64,000 nucleotides of DNA. Source: Spongorhabdus nitratireducens. Lineage in GTDB: Bacteria > Pseudomonadota > Gammaproteobacteria > Pseudomonadales > Endozoicomonadaceae. The first letter of the stretch is position 1, and each line of letters begins with the position of its first letter. Made by a program: the position numbers and the translations under genes. The notes under the pieces were generated by a model that saw only the letters and a list, made by a program, of their open reading frames with translations, was not told the origin of the DNA and did not search any database. Below are positions 43,369 through 53,302 of this stretch, in pieces. The stretch is from assembly GCA_947387575.1 (NCBI GenBank), contig CANDOC010000008.1, positions 62,001 through 126,000 of the forward strand, written 5' to 3'.

Positions 43369-44547
43369 ATGACAGCATTTGATCTGGAAGCCGGACTGGA
43401 AGCCCGGCACAAGGCACAGCTTTTCCGTCGCAGGTTAACTCTGGAAACCCCTCAGGGCCCGGAGGTCATTATCGACGGATCACCCTGTCTGGCTTTCTGC
43501 AGTAACGATTACCTCGGGTTGGCAAACCACCCGGAGGTACTAGCCAGCTTTCAGAAAGCAGCCGCCGAATACGGTGTGGGTGGTGGCGCTTCACATCTGG
43601 TGATAGGCCACAGCCGTGCCCATCATGAACTGGAAGATGCACTGGCTGAATTTACCGGCCGCCCCAGAGTGCTGCTGTTTACTACCGGCTATATGGCTAA
43701 CCTCGGCGTTATCAGTGCCTTGCTTGGCAGTAAAGATGCAATTTTTCATGACCGGCTGAATCATGCTTCGCTGCTGGATGCCGGTCAGTTATGTGGTGCC
43801 CGCTTCCAGCGCTACCTGCATGTTGATCCGGAGTCGCTCGAAACTCGACTGGCGCGCTCGGAAGCTAACCGAAAACTGGTTGTTACTGATGGCGTCTTTA
43901 GCATGGACGGCAATCTTGCACCACTCCCTGAACTTGCAGAGAAAGCCAAAAAGCACGACAGCTGGTTGATGGTCGATGATGCGCATGGTTTTGGCGTACT
44001 GGGTAAAGGTGGTCGAGGCTGTGCCAGCCACTTTAATCTGGATATGGATCAGCTTCCGGTACTGGTTGGCACGCTGGGTAAAGGCTTTGGCACATCCGGC
44101 GCATTTGTTGCCGGCTCTGAAGCTCTGATCGAAACCCTGATCCAGTTTGCCCGCAGTTATATCTACACCACCTCAATGCCACCAGCCGTTGCAGCAGCAA
44201 CCTTGACCAGCCTGAAAATTCTGGAACAAGAAGACTGGCGACGTTCACATCTGAATGATTTGATTTCCCGGTTCCGCAACGGATGTGAGCAGATGGGGCT
44301 GGAGTTAATGAATTCTCAGACACCGATTCAACCGCTAAAGGTTGGCTCTGCGGAAAATGCCCTGCGCCTCAGCCAGCATCTAAAGCAGCAAGGTATTCTG
44401 GTTACCGCTATTCGTCCGCCTACAGTGCCTCAGGGTGAGTCCCGACTGCGTTTCACCTTCAGCGCAGCGCACTCTATAGATCAGGTTGACCGGTTACTGG
44501 ATGCCCTGGACGAACTGGCAGCAGATATTCGGGAGGCCACTGCATGA
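43369..44547 (+). CDS. bioF: 8-amino-7-oxononanoate synthase
   Basis: A 392-residue PLP enzyme condensing pimeloyl-thioester with alanine. Visible parts are [15 protein letters not shown] (about 44), [22 protein letters not shown] (the PLP-side loop, split about residues 66-88), [16 protein letters not shown] (about 203-218) and the PLP lysine in [14 protein letters not shown] (about 230-243). It overlaps bioH by four bases (ATGA at 44544-44547). Confidence 0.96.
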   Translation: MTAFDLEAGLEARHKAQLFRRRLTLETPQGPEVIIDGSPCLAFCSNDYLGLANHPEVLASFQKAAAEYGVGGGASHLVIGHSRAHHELEDALAEFTGRPRVLLFTTGYMANLGVISALLGSKDAIFHDRLNHASLLDAGQLCGARFQRYLHVDPESLETRLARSEANRKLVVTDGVFSMDGNLAPLPELAEKAKKHDSWLMVDDAHGFGVLGKGGRGCASHFNLDMDQLPVLVGTLGKGFGTSGAFVAGSEALIETLIQFARSYIYTTSMPPAVAAATLTSLKILEQEDWRRSHLNDLISRFRNGCEQMGLELMNSQTPIQPLKVGSAENALRLSQHLKQQGILVTAIRPPTVPQGESRLRFTFSAAHSIDQVDRLLDALDELAADIREATA

Positions 44548-45293
44548 AACCATCACTTATTCTGGTTTCCGGCTGGGCAATGCCCGAATCCGTACTGGAG
44601 CCTCTGGCTGATCAGCTAGCCGCAGATTTCAATGTCAGCCGTATGGCTCTGCCCGGTTTCAGTTCAGAGAGTGTGAATGAGTGTACTGACACTTGTAGCT
44701 GGGATTCACTGGTCAATCTTCTGCATCAGAAGGTACAAGATACAGAAGCTACTTCCGTAACACTCGTCGGCTGGTCACTGGGTGCTCAACTTTGTGCGCT
44801 GTATGCCTCTCGCTACCCGGAATCAGTCAATGCTTTGGTGACATTGGGCGGCAACCCCTGTTTTGTGCAACGGCAGGATTGGGAGCACGCTATGAAAGTT
44901 GATGTTTTCAATGCTTTTTATCAACAGTCCGAAACCAATCTGGCACTGACACTACGGCAATTTGCCGGCCTGTGCACTAAAGGCAGTTCTGCCATGCGAC
45001 AGCAAAGCAGAGATATTCAGACCCAGCTAAAAGCAGCTGCTCCTCAGGATATTGTATTGGTGCCTCTGTTACAGCGACTGAACGATGACTTCCGACCGGT
45101 GCTTTCCGATGTGCAATGTCCGGTAACTCATCTGCTGGGTGAAAAAGATGCGCTGGTACCTGTTTCAGTCCGGGATGATATGTTGTCAGCATGGCCTGAA
45201 CACAGGGTGGAGACCTTTGCCGGAGGACATACCTTCTTTCTGGATGATCCGGTAACCATTGCAGCAAGAATCAAGGCAGCGAGCCACTTATGA
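44544..45293 (+). CDS. bioH: Pimeloyl-ACP methyl ester esterase
   Basis: A 249-residue alpha/beta hydrolase that removes the methyl cap to release pimeloyl-ACP. The nucleophile elbow is [13 protein letters not shown] (Ser about 79), the acid is probably the Asp in [13 protein letters not shown] and the histidine is in [12 protein letters not shown]. An N-terminal [14 protein letters not shown] is typical of BioH. It overlaps bioF and bioC by four bases each, so the operon is tightly coupled. Confidence 0.93.
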   Translation: MKPSLILVSGWAMPESVLEPLADQLAADFNVSRMALPGFSSESVNECTDTCSWDSLVNLLHQKVQDTEATSVTLVGWSLGAQLCALYASRYPESVNALVTLGGNPCFVQRQDWEHAMKVDVFNAFYQQSETNLALTLRQFAGLCTKGSSAMRQQSRDIQTQLKAAAPQDIVLVPLLQRLNDDFRPVLSDVQCPVTHLLGEKDALVPVSVRDDMLSAWPEHRVETFAGGHTFFLDDPVTIAARIKAASHL

Positions 45294-46102
45294 TGGAACT
45301 GACCGCCGCGCCGGACAGCAAAAACCGTATCGCAGCCAACTTCAGTCGGGCTGCAGATACCTATGATGCTGCAGCGACTTTGCAGGAACGTGTCGCCCGT
45401 CACGTGCTGAACAATATTCCGGCCCTGCCCGAATGCTCTCATATCCTGGACCTGGGCTCCGGCACCGGTCATCAAACAGCCCAACTGGCCAGCCGGTTTC
45501 CCGAAGCGCAAATTATCGGGCTGGATATGGCGATGGGAATGCTGCAACACGCCTATCGCTATAATCACAATCAGAACCGGCACTGGTGTGCTGGTGATAT
45601 TGATCATCTGCCGTTTAAAGCCAACAGTTTTGATCTGGCATTTTCCAGTCTGGCAATTCAATGGTGTGACTCACTGAATCATACCCTGCAGCAAGTCAGC
45701 CGGATTCTGAAACCCGGTGGATACTTTATTTTTTCATCACTGGCAGCGGGCAGTATGAAGGAGCTGCAACAGTCCTGGCGCCAGGTGGATCAAAGTATGC
45801 ATGTGAACCGCTACGAGTCATTTGATGTTCAACAGCACCGTATCATGTCCGGTCCACTACAGACTGAAATACTCGAGTGCAGTCAGGAAGTCCTGTACTA
45901 CCCTGATACCCTGACACTGTTGCGGGAGCTGAAGGCTCTCGGCGTTAATACCGTGCTAAAGAATAAAGCCAGCGGGTTGACCGGTCGCAAGCGTCTGCAG
46001 CAACTTCAGGCTGCATATGAGACTTTCCGGGAAGCTGATGGCCTGCCTTCAAGCTGGCAGGTAATTTACGGTGTTTTACGAAAGCCAGAGTTCCCCCAAT
46101 AA
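45290..46102 (+). CDS. bioC: Malonyl-ACP O-methyltransferase
   Basis: A 270-residue SAM methyltransferase that methylates malonyl-ACP to disguise it as a fatty-acid primer, starting pimelate synthesis. The start KNRIAANFSRAADTYDAAATLQ and SAM loop HILDLGSGTGHQTAQL (about 56-71) are classic BioC, as are IIGLDMAMGMLQHA and the motif LAFSSLAIQWC. It overlaps bioH by four bases and ends 16 bases before bioD. Confidence 0.94.
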   Translation: MMELTAAPDSKNRIAANFSRAADTYDAAATLQERVARHVLNNIPALPECSHILDLGSGTGHQTAQLASRFPEAQIIGLDMAMGMLQHAYRYNHNQNRHWCAGDIDHLPFKANSFDLAFSSLAIQWCDSLNHTLQQVSRILKPGGYFIFSSLAAGSMKELQQSWRQVDQSMHVNRYESFDVQQHRIMSGPLQTEILECSQEVLYYPDTLTLLRELKALGVNTVLKNKASGLTGRKRLQQLQAAYETFREADGLPSSWQVIYGVLRKPEFPQ

Positions 46103-46118
46103 GCCAGGAGTAGCGGCA

Positions 46119-46793
46119 ATGGGAAAAACCTATTTTGTAACCGGAACCGATACCGATGCCGGGAAAACCTTTGTCAGTGTTGCTCTGCTCCACAGGGCAA
46201 AGGAAGAGGGGCTGACGACAGCTGCCATTAAACCGGTAGCAGCCGGGTGTGAAGAAACTGAAGATGGTCTGAGAAATGGTGATGCGCTGGCTCTGAGTGA
46301 AGCCATGACGTTCAATCTGCCCTATCCCGAAGTAAACCCAGTCGCAGTTGAACCTCCGATTGCACCCCATATTGCGGCTGAAGATTCCGATATACTGATA
46401 AGTGCTCCTGTACTGGCAGATCACTGTCGTAAAACAATGGCTCGCAATGCCGATTTCACCCTGATAGAAGGTGCTGGCGGCTGGCGAGTGCCACTGAACA
46501 GGGAAGAAGCTTTTTCCGACCTTCCAAGGTTACTTGATATTCCGGTTATTCTTGTCGTTGGCATGAAGTTGGGGTGTATTAATCACGCCATGCTGACGTA
46601 TGAAGCTATTTGCCGGGATCGGTTGAATATTGCCGGCTGGGTCGCAAACCAGATAGATCCGGAAATGAGCCGTAAAGAAGATAATCTTGAAACACTCAAA
46701 CAGCTGATTAAAGCACCATTTCTGGGATATGTTCCCTGGCTGGACGACGAAGATCAGATGTTCGCCTGTGCCGGTTTAACTCTTCCTGCCTGA
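46119..46793 (+). CDS. bioD: Dethiobiotin synthetase
   Basis: About 224 residues. The enzyme closes the ureido ring of dethiobiotin using CO2 and ATP. The P-loop is VTGTDTDAGKTFVSVAL (about 6-22); the substrate lysine is in AAIKPVAAGCEE (about 37) and LIEGAGGWRVPLNRE (about 112) is conserved. The ATG at 46119 has an AGGAG site nine bases upstream; the longer frame from 46071 overlaps bioC and is not favoured. bioA is not in the window, so the DAPA synthase gene must lie elsewhere. Confidence 0.95.
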   Translation: MGKTYFVTGTDTDAGKTFVSVALLHRAKEEGLTTAAIKPVAAGCEETEDGLRNGDALALSEAMTFNLPYPEVNPVAVEPPIAPHIAAEDSDILISAPVLADHCRKTMARNADFTLIEGAGGWRVPLNREEAFSDLPRLLDIPVILVVGMKLGCINHAMLTYEAICRDRLNIAGWVANQIDPEMSRKEDNLETLKQLIKAPFLGYVPWLDDEDQMFACAGLTLPA

Positions 46794-46810
46794 ATTTTTT
46801 CCTGTATTTG

Positions 46811-46834
46811 TGTAGCCAGTGAGTACTGGCTACA
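46811..46834 (+). terminator. Hairpin at the end of the biotin operon
   Basis: TGTAGCCAGT (46811-46820) and ACTGGCTACA (46825-46834) form a perfect 10-bp stem with a 4-base loop, 18 bases after the bioD stop. A T-rich run precedes the stem but none follows it. Confidence 0.6.
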
Positions 46835-46977
46835 TCTCAACACCAGCCTTCTGCAAACGCCCAGAAAACCGCCCCTTACCAGTTTTATCTTCTACTTAGC
46901 TGTCAGTCAGGCAGGCTTATATCACTTTTGTTCTATTACGTTCGCTCTTGACAAGATTTTTTTCTAAACGTAAGTTT

Positions 46978-46991
46978 CAAACAAACGTTTA
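46978..46991. promoter_or_regulatory. Possible PsrA-type fatty-acid operator
   Basis: CAAACAAACGTTTA fits the pattern CAAAC-N4-GTTT(G/C) of the TetR-family regulator PsrA in nine of ten motif positions. It is 85 bases upstream of the acyl-CoA dehydrogenase start and just before TATAAT (47009-47014), so it could block polymerase. The motif is from memory and was matched by eye only. Confidence 0.4.
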
Positions 46992-47008
46992 AATACTACT
47001 AAAATAAA

Positions 47009-47014
47009 TATAAT
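47009..47014 (+). promoter_or_regulatory. -10 element upstream of the acyl-CoA dehydrogenase gene
   Basis: A perfect TATAAT lies 62 bases before the ATG. The corresponding -35 region (around 46986-46992) is poor and overlaps the PsrA-like palindrome, consistent with a regulated promoter. Confidence 0.45.
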
Positions 47015-47075
47015 GGCCGCAGAACGCTCCAAAGCTTGTGCGCACCGAATCACCACATCTCAGAGGGTATAAAAA

Positions 47076-48881
47076 ATGCCGGACTATAAAGCCCCACTCC
47101 GTGATATTCGTTTTGTGCGAGATGAGCTGCTCGACTACCCGCAACACTATGCCTCTCTGCCCGGTGCTGAAGAAGCGACTCCGGATATGGTGGATGCAAT
47201 TCTGGAAGAAGGTGCTCGCTTCACCGAACAAGTGCTGGCGCCGCTGAATCGTTCCGGAGACGAAGAAGGTTGTACCTGGAGTGAAGAAGGCGTTAAAACA
47301 CCTGAAGGCTTCAAGGAAGCCTACAAGCAATTTGTAGAAGGTGGCTGGCCATCGCTGGCACAGGACACAGAACACGGTGGTCAGGGCCTGCCCAGTTCTC
47401 TGGGTATTGTCATGAGTGAATTAATGGGCTCGGCCAACTGGTCATGGGGCATGTACCCCGGTCTGAGTCATGGCGCCATGAATACACTCGAAGCTCACGG
47501 CACCAAAGAACAGCAAAATACCTACCTGACCAAAATGGTTTCCGGTGAGTGGACCGGCACCATGTGCCTGACTGAGTCCCACTGTGGTACCGATCTCGGC
47601 ATGCTGCGCAGTAAAGCCGAGCCTCAGGCGGATGGCAGCTACAAAATCACCGGCACCAAGATTTTCATTTCTGCCGGTGAGCATGATATGGCTGAAAACA
47701 TTGTCCATATCGTTCTGGCACGACTGCCTGATGCTCCCAAGGGTACCAAGGGTATTTCCCTGTTTATCGTTCCCAAGTTCCTGCCGGATGCAGCAGGTAA
47801 TGTTGGAGAAAGAAACAACGTCACTTGTGGTTCCATCGAACACAAGATGGGTATCCACGCCAATGCAACCTGTGTCATGAACTTTGACGGCGCCACCGGC
47901 TTCCTGATTGGACCTCCGAACAAGGGCCTGAACTGCATGTTCACCTTTATGAACACTGCCCGGATTGGTACCGGTCTGCAGGGTCTTGCTCACGGTGAAG
48001 TTGCTTACCAGGGGGCTCTGCGCTATGCCCGTGAACGTCTGCAAATGCGTTCCCTGAGTGGCCCGAAAAACCCGGATGGCCCGGCTGACCCGATTATTGT
48101 CCATCCTGATGTACGACGTATGTTGCTGACCATCAAGGCTCTGACAGAAGGCAACCGTGCACTGGTTTACTACACCTCTCAGCTGGCTGATATTGTGCAC
48201 CAGTCTACTGATGAAGAAGAGCGCAAGCAGGCTGATGAACTGCTGGGTCTGCTGACTCCGATTGTAAAAGCATTCATCACCGAAACCGGTTTTGAATCTG
48301 CCAACCTGGGTCTGCAGTGCTACGGTGGCCACGGCTTCATTCGCGAATGGGGCATGGAACAGAACGTACGTGACAGCCGAATCTCACTGTTGTACGAAGG
48401 CACCACCGGCATCCAGGCACTGGACTTGCTGGGTCGTAAGGTATTGATGACTCAGGGTCAGTCACTGCGAGCCTTCACCAAAATCATCCACAAGTTCTGT
48501 CAGGCCAACGAAAGCAATGAAGACATCAAGCCATTCGTTGAAAAGCTGGCGGCAATGAACAAAGAATGGGGTGAGATCACCACCAAAGTGGGTATGACGG
48601 CAATGCAGAACCGCGAAGCTGTCGGTGCTGCTTCTGTCGACTACCTGATGTATGCGGGCTATGTCTGCCTGGCTTATTTCTGGACCAATATGGCCAGAGT
48701 CGCGAAAGAAAAGCTGACTGAAGGTACTACCGAAACCGGTTTCTATACCGCCAAGGTGCAAACTGCCGAGTTCTATTTCCAGCGTATCCTGCCCCGTGCT
48801 GCGATGCACAAGAGCTGCATCGAGTCCGGTCCGGATAACCTGATGAATATGAAAGAGGAAGACTTTGGCGAACTGCTGTAA
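47076..48881 (+). CDS. Acyl-CoA dehydrogenase (600-residue type with C-terminal extension)
   Basis: A 601-residue flavoenzyme for the first step of fatty acid beta-oxidation. Conserved parts are [20 protein letters not shown] (flavin and substrate loop, about 168), [16 protein letters not shown] (about 193), the FAD-binding [16 protein letters not shown] (about 415) and the catalytic base in [14 protein letters not shown] (about 440-453). The C-terminal 130 residues form the extra helical domain of the long, AcdA-like subfamily. It has its own promoter region with a PsrA-like site and a strong terminator. Confidence 0.94.
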   Translation: MPDYKAPLRDIRFVRDELLDYPQHYASLPGAEEATPDMVDAILEEGARFTEQVLAPLNRSGDEEGCTWSEEGVKTPEGFKEAYKQFVEGGWPSLAQDTEHGGQGLPSSLGIVMSELMGSANWSWGMYPGLSHGAMNTLEAHGTKEQQNTYLTKMVSGEWTGTMCLTESHCGTDLGMLRSKAEPQADGSYKITGTKIFISAGEHDMAENIVHIVLARLPDAPKGTKGISLFIVPKFLPDAAGNVGERNNVTCGSIEHKMGIHANATCVMNFDGATGFLIGPPNKGLNCMFTFMNTARIGTGLQGLAHGEVAYQGALRYARERLQMRSLSGPKNPDGPADPIIVHPDVRRMLLTIKALTEGNRALVYYTSQLADIVHQSTDEEERKQADELLGLLTPIVKAFITETGFESANLGLQCYGGHGFIREWGMEQNVRDSRISLLYEGTTGIQALDLLGRKVLMTQGQSLRAFTKIIHKFCQANESNEDIKPFVEKLAAMNKEWGEITTKVGMTAMQNREAVGAASVDYLMYAGYVCLAYFWTNMARVAKEKLTEGTTETGFYTAKVQTAEFYFQRILPRAAMHKSCIESGPDNLMNMKEEDFGELL

Positions 48882-48918
48882 CCCTTAACAGCTAGCGACA
48901 TACTCTTTTAACAGTCAT

Positions 48919-48953
48919 ACAGGAGACTACTTTCATGGTAGTCTCCTGTTTTT
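48919..48953 (+). terminator. Rho-independent terminator of the acyl-CoA dehydrogenase gene
   Basis: ACAGGAGACTAC (48919-48930) and GTAGTCTCCTGT (48938-48949) form a perfect 12-bp stem with a 7-base loop followed by TTTTT. This is a textbook intrinsic terminator, 37 bases after the stop. Confidence 0.92.
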
Positions 48954-48977
48954 GTATTTACTCTGACTGTTTTTTAT

Positions 48978-49319
48978 ATGCCTGAGTCCAATAACAACGT
49001 GCCGGAAAATCCTTTGACTGATGATTCTCTCGCTATCAACCAGACCCTGAATCTGCAAACGGCTCAAATCCCCTGGCTTGAGCTACAACGCTCCTATGCC
49101 CAGGGACGTGTTATTGCGGTAAGGGCAGATCTGGATCTCATCGAGACAGCTACTCTGCTGGTCGAAAATAATACTGCATTAATCGAGAAACTGATTGATC
49201 AAAAGTCCATCATGTTTGCCAATGATGATCAGGCTAAAAAGTGGTTCGAGAATGACCGCATGCTATGGGCTGTTGTGGTACCGCCATGGGTTCTGGTTCA
49301 GGATCGTGAGACAGACTAA
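48978..49319 (+). CDS. DUF2288 family protein
   Basis: A 113-residue protein with the DUF2288 core: IPWLELQRSYAQGRVIAV, DLDLIETATLLVEN, KSIMFANDDQAKKWFEND and MLWAVVVPPWVLVQ. The function is not known. No signal or membrane segment, so it is expected to be cytoplasmic. It follows a terminator and is separately transcribed. Confidence 0.85.
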   Translation: MPESNNNVPENPLTDDSLAINQTLNLQTAQIPWLELQRSYAQGRVIAVRADLDLIETATLLVENNTALIEKLIDQKSIMFANDDQAKKWFENDRMLWAVVVPPWVLVQDRETD

Positions 49320-49683
49320 CCAAGCTAATCTCCGCCCCTTAAAAAGAAGAAAATGACCCTCCGGGACTGGTCAGCATATTGTTGCCATCAGTCTCGTATT
49401 CTTGCCTTTTATCCCTCATTTTAACCTTTTAAGAATAAAAATTTTCTGCCGATCTCGACTGCTGCAGCAATAGTGATATATTGACGTCTACATGATCTAA
49501 CATTCGACAAAAAAGTTATGCTTTTTTTATAAAAACGAGATGAACTTTTTGAAATCTGGTTTGTCATAGATCATAACGGTGCATTTTTAGCAGCGGCATA
49601 ATTTTAATAATTCTCACGATACACGCTTGTACAACTGAGCAGCTTACCCGGCTTCAATGATGTACAGGTTGCAGGACTGAAAT
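49320..49683. other. AT-rich non-coding stretch before the small peptide gene
   Basis: No credible coding frame. AT-rich, with oligo-A/T runs around 49505-49530 and an AT-rich tract at 49598-49620. Candidate promoter hexamers can be found (for example TTGTCA at 49561) but none with a good partner at normal spacing. Room for a leader or small RNA, but no convincing stem with a T-tract was seen. Confidence 0.4.
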
Positions 49684-49782
49684 ATGCATTACAAAAGATC
49701 GCCTGACTTGGTTTCCGTACTCATAGCTGTTTTTACACTGGGAGTTGTTACCACTGCCGCAGCACAGATGCTGACTTTGTGA
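49684..49782 (+). CDS. 32-residue single-helix membrane peptide
   Basis: The frame from ATG 49684 to TGA 49782 encodes a basic, polar start (MHYKRSPDLVS), a hydrophobic run (VLIAVFTLGVVTTAAA) and a short tail (QMLTL). It has AGGAC about seven bases upstream of the ATG. This looks like a genuine small inner-membrane protein with positive N-terminus inside. It lies within a 600-base gap otherwise lacking genes. Function unknown; conservation could not be tested. An antisense frame at 49689-49898 is judged spurious. Confidence 0.55.
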   Translation: MHYKRSPDLVSVLIAVFTLGVVTTAAAQMLTL

Positions 49783-49919
49783 ATCTGTAATCTCAAATCC
49801 TGATGGAGTGAGCCCTTTTTGAGTGACATTGTTGGAGAGACATAGTCACCACCGCTCACTCCAGTTTGCCAGTAGCAAGATTGTCCTCTCTTACTCACTG
49901 GCTGTTTCCGCTCAAGCCA

Positions 49920-52900
49920 TCAGGCTTTTACCTTACCAAAGCGACTGCGCGCTTCAGGCACATACAGGTGCTTATACTGTAAATCCAGTATCTGCTCGAA
50001 CACTTCCATCGCTTCGTCATACTGTTCATTCTCAGCCAGCTTATACAGGTGATCTCGGAGCTGTTTCATCGGTTTTTTTCCGCCAAGCTCATCAACTTTT
50101 TTCAGATCACTGATAATTTCCTTGATCTCAAGACGGGCATTACTACCTTCCTTGCCAATATTTTTCAGCAGTCCACGCAGCTGTGCTTCATGCTGCATCT
50201 TGAACTCAGCCCAGCGAGATGTATCACCATCAACTTCGTTCTGCAGTTTCCAGCCATTATACCGGGTCTGGATATACCCTGCGGTATCATCGCCAATGCG
50301 CTCATAGAGTTTATCCACAGAAGACAAGCTGGCACCGGCCTGCAGCTTGAGTTCTCCCCAGCTGCCTGCTGGTATAGATACCGTAGGACTGTTCAGACCA
50401 AGCCGGTCTCCGGCCATAATACGCAGGTTTTCCAGACGCCAGCCTTTTTCACCTTTGCCCATATTGAAAACCACCTGTACATCACTACTGAAATCCAGAC
50501 CCAAATCAGGTAATACATTTTCACCCAGTGATAACCACTCTTCATTCTTGGCAAATCCCATTGCACTCATGCCAGGCGGATTACCTTTGAATGCCTTGAG
50601 TGCCGCGGATAGCATTGCCCCACCAGTCAGAGTGAAGCTGACAGATGCAGAGGTGCCGTCAAAGTCAGGGTTCGGGTGACCTTTCGTCTTCTCATACGAC
50701 ACTTCTGCACTGATCTCGTACTTGGTCTTGGGGATCTTGAAAGTAAAGGTACCGGTCTGCACCGTAGATTTGGATTTGGCTTTTTGTTTAGCCGACAATT
50801 CACGCAGGTTGCCCATTGTCATATTCATGCGAGGCTGGCGGTAATCCGTTTCCATGCTGTCCAGCAACGTCATGAATGCAGCATCATGGGTTACCGGTGT
50901 TTCATCCTCGTTGAAAGTCATACGATACAGCTGATCAAGTTTGCAGTGTGTGGCTATCAGCGATTTTAAATAGGTACCCCGGCCGTTGGCTCCACGCGCA
51001 GATTCCAGCCGGTGCTTGATCTTGCGAATCTCTGCCTTGTTGCCTCCCTTGAAACGCCCCTCATAACGGTTCACGACAGCGCCATAGTGATCATATTCCG
51101 CATAGAGTAAAGACATTGCTTGCTTGAGCTGATGTCGCAGAACCAGCTGTTGTTGATGCACCAGTTGTTTGTTGGGCCCTTGTGCCTTGGCATAACGTCC
51201 AGCATGGGTCTCTAACTGGCCTTTTAAATTATCCAGCTGGGCATGTCCGGCCTCACCGTCAAGCGTTTTCCCATCCCAGACCAGGGAGAATGATTTGGGT
51301 GCAATATCATCAACCAGATCAGGACGCTCTTTCAGCGCATCCATAAACTCGATCCGCTTTTTATAACGGGTCAGGGTATTTTCAATCTGGTACTCACCAC
51401 TGACCATATCATCCAGCATACTGGCACCAATGCTGGCATCAACTTTCAATAATTTCGCTTCAAGAAATTTCGGTTTACGAGCGGCTTCAGCACCTATTCG
51501 ATCGCCACCAGCGATAGCACCGACCTCAACCAACCGCTGCACCAGTTGTTCATTCTCAGCCAGGTTTCTGCGCTTGAGCTCATCCAGTTGTCTTACCCTT
51601 CGGGCACGGCGTGTATTCCCCGGCTTGCGGGTGAGCAACGCTGTTAAAAGATCATTGGAGTGGAATTCAACAAAGTCATCCAGGTTATTAAAAGTACGCT
51701 CAATCCCTGCGCCGCCTCCAACAGCAGCCTTTCCCTTGATCACATCATTGCCGATGGTCAGCCCGAGAGATACCGAGGTACCATGCTGGTCGCGGATTTT
51801 GCCGTCATCACCGGCCTCTGCCTGGAACTCATACTTGAGACCAATATTACCTCCCAGCAGGTTCACTCCAAACAGTCCACCATCCAGTTCCAGATCAAGA
51901 TTAAGTTCAACAGATCGTGATGCTCCGGCCTCGTTCAGTCCTGCCAGCTGCTGTTTAAGCTGCTCCTTGAATTCACGCTTTACAATTGTGAGAGCATTTT
52001 CCCGAACCCGGTTCTGCAACATGGCAACAGTCTGTCGCGTTCGCTCCTGAGGCACCAGCTGTTTGACCTGCTTGAGCGCTCGAAACAAATCACTATAGGT
52101 TTTACTGCCGGGCTTGTGCTCTGCTTCTTTTATTTTGTCTTTTACTTGCTGCAGCAGAAGCTTCAATAAGGCTTTCTTGGCAAAATCCGGCTGAATACTT
52201 TTGCCGAGGTAGTCAATATATTTGGTCAGCACCGGACTCAGTTGAGCTGCATCCCCCAGATCCAGCGTTCTTCCCAACATGGCATCAGCCTGACGCTGCA
52301 GTACACTTTCCGGTCGATGAGCAATGACTCTGAGACCATTCAAACGAGCTGCCATCAGGTCAATCATTTTAAGGTCGGATTCGGAGAGTTTGTTTCCCAG
52401 TATCACCTGCTCTTGAAGGTAAGGCGTTTTTAACAAGACATCGACAACTTCTTCACTATATTTCTCCCGCATCTGGCCCGCTTGTTCCCTGCTAACCAGG
52501 CCTGACTTCACTGCTTTACCAACCAGAGTTTCATCGGAGTCCAGTGGATCTACAGGTTCGGGCTCCGGGTTACGTCGCATAAAACTCATGGTTTTGGTCA
52601 TGCTGAACACAGAGCGAAAGAAGCTGCCTACTCGGCCAGGTCTGCCTTGGGTCTCCTCAGGAGTTTTTTGCTGCTCATAGGCTCTGAAATCAGGCTTGGT
52701 TTTAGTTTTATTTTTTCCTTTGTCAGCTTTGGCTTTAGTCTGACTATCTGTCGTGGTGTCTGAGACAGGCTGTTCCTGAGCTGGCTTCTTTTTGAACCAT
52801 GGAATACTAAAACCTTTTTTCCAGCGACCTTTAGCTTTGGTTTTAGGTTCGCTTTGGTCTGTATCAGATAGTTTTGACTGAGGCGGCTCGGCATCTGTAC

Positions 52901-53300
52901 GTCTGGGTACAAGAGCCATTTCGGAATGTTCCGGAGCTTCAGTTTCCTCTTCATCCGACACAGAGGAAGTATCTGAAAAAGAGCTGCCGGATCTTAGTGT
53001 CTCCTGCGTCCTCGAATACTCGGTTGAGTCTGATGATGAAAACGAATCAGTTTTTGAAACAGAGGGTTCAGGTATAACTCTGGACTGTCTTGTTCCAACC
53101 GGCTTTTGATCAGGCAAATTATCTTTATGCTGTCGCCCAATTAGACGTCGAATAGGGTCAGTGATGCCATGAACAACACGGGAGATAAAACTTTTGGCAG
53201 CCCGCCACATTTTCCGGAGCCTGCCCGGTTGTGGTGATTCTGCCTGCTGTGTTGAATGTTGGGTTGCTGCCGATGTTCTTCCCTGAACCGGATCAGCCAT
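49920..53300 (-). CDS. Giant signal-less protein, paralog of upstream neighbour; effector-like, unknown function
   Basis: An 1126-residue protein with no signal peptide, no clear membrane helix and no recognised domain. Residues 1-270 are polar and basic, rich in Ser, Lys, Glu and Pro (an intrinsically disordered start). Residues about 270-470 are helical (QADAMLGRTLDLGDAAQL; LLLQQVKDKIKEAEHKPG). A Gly-rich beta region follows at about 475-560 (ELNLDLELDGGLFGVNLLGG, then DVIKGKAAVGGGAG). Later come helices with KHRLESARGANGRGTYLKSL (about 780), a GHPNPDFDGTSASVSFTLTGG segment (about 890) and YERIGDDTAGYIQTRYNGWK (about 1020). All these recur in the 1132-residue neighbour. It starts two bases after that gene's stop with an AGGAGA site inside it. 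Secretion type is not shown by sequence. Confidence 0.72.
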   Translation of the reverse strand: MADPVQGRTSAATQHSTQQAESPQPGRLRKMWRAAKSFISRVVHGITDPIRRLIGRQHKDNLPDQKPVGTRQSRVIPEPSVSKTDSFSSSDSTEYSRTQETLRSGSSFSDTSSVSDEEETEAPEHSEMALVPRRTDAEPPQSKLSDTDQSEPKTKAKGRWKKGFSIPWFKKKPAQEQPVSDTTTDSQTKAKADKGKNKTKTKPDFRAYEQQKTPEETQGRPGRVGSFFRSVFSMTKTMSFMRRNPEPEPVDPLDSDETLVGKAVKSGLVSREQAGQMREKYSEEVVDVLLKTPYLQEQVILGNKLSESDLKMIDLMAARLNGLRVIAHRPESVLQRQADAMLGRTLDLGDAAQLSPVLTKYIDYLGKSIQPDFAKKALLKLLLQQVKDKIKEAEHKPGSKTYSDLFRALKQVKQLVPQERTRQTVAMLQNRVRENALTIVKREFKEQLKQQLAGLNEAGASRSVELNLDLELDGGLFGVNLLGGNIGLKYEFQAEAGDDGKIRDQHGTSVSLGLTIGNDVIKGKAAVGGGAGIERTFNNLDDFVEFHSNDLLTALLTRKPGNTRRARRVRQLDELKRRNLAENEQLVQRLVEVGAIAGGDRIGAEAARKPKFLEAKLLKVDASIGASMLDDMVSGEYQIENTLTRYKKRIEFMDALKERPDLVDDIAPKSFSLVWDGKTLDGEAGHAQLDNLKGQLETHAGRYAKAQGPNKQLVHQQQLVLRHQLKQAMSLLYAEYDHYGAVVNRYEGRFKGGNKAEIRKIKHRLESARGANGRGTYLKSLIATHCKLDQLYRMTFNEDETPVTHDAAFMTLLDSMETDYRQPRMNMTMGNLRELSAKQKAKSKSTVQTGTFTFKIPKTKYEISAEVSYEKTKGHPNPDFDGTSASVSFTLTGGAMLSAALKAFKGNPPGMSAMGFAKNEEWLSLGENVLPDLGLDFSSDVQVVFNMGKGEKGWRLENLRIMAGDRLGLNSPTVSIPAGSWGELKLQAGASLSSVDKLYERIGDDTAGYIQTRYNGWKLQNEVDGDTSRWAEFKMQHEAQLRGLLKNIGKEGSNARLEIKEIISDLKKVDELGGKKPMKQLRDHLYKLAENEQYDEAMEVFEQILDLQYKHLYVPEARSRFGKVKA

Positions 53301-53302
53301 GT

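Noticed and set aside
47442-48332. 296-residue frame opposite the acyl-CoA dehydrogenase
   Set aside because: Lies fully inside a well conserved gene on the other strand; no start signal or family sequence.
49689-49898. 69-residue minus-strand frame in the gap after DUF2288
   Set aside because: Composition is not protein-like, and it lies opposite the more convincing 32-residue membrane peptide.
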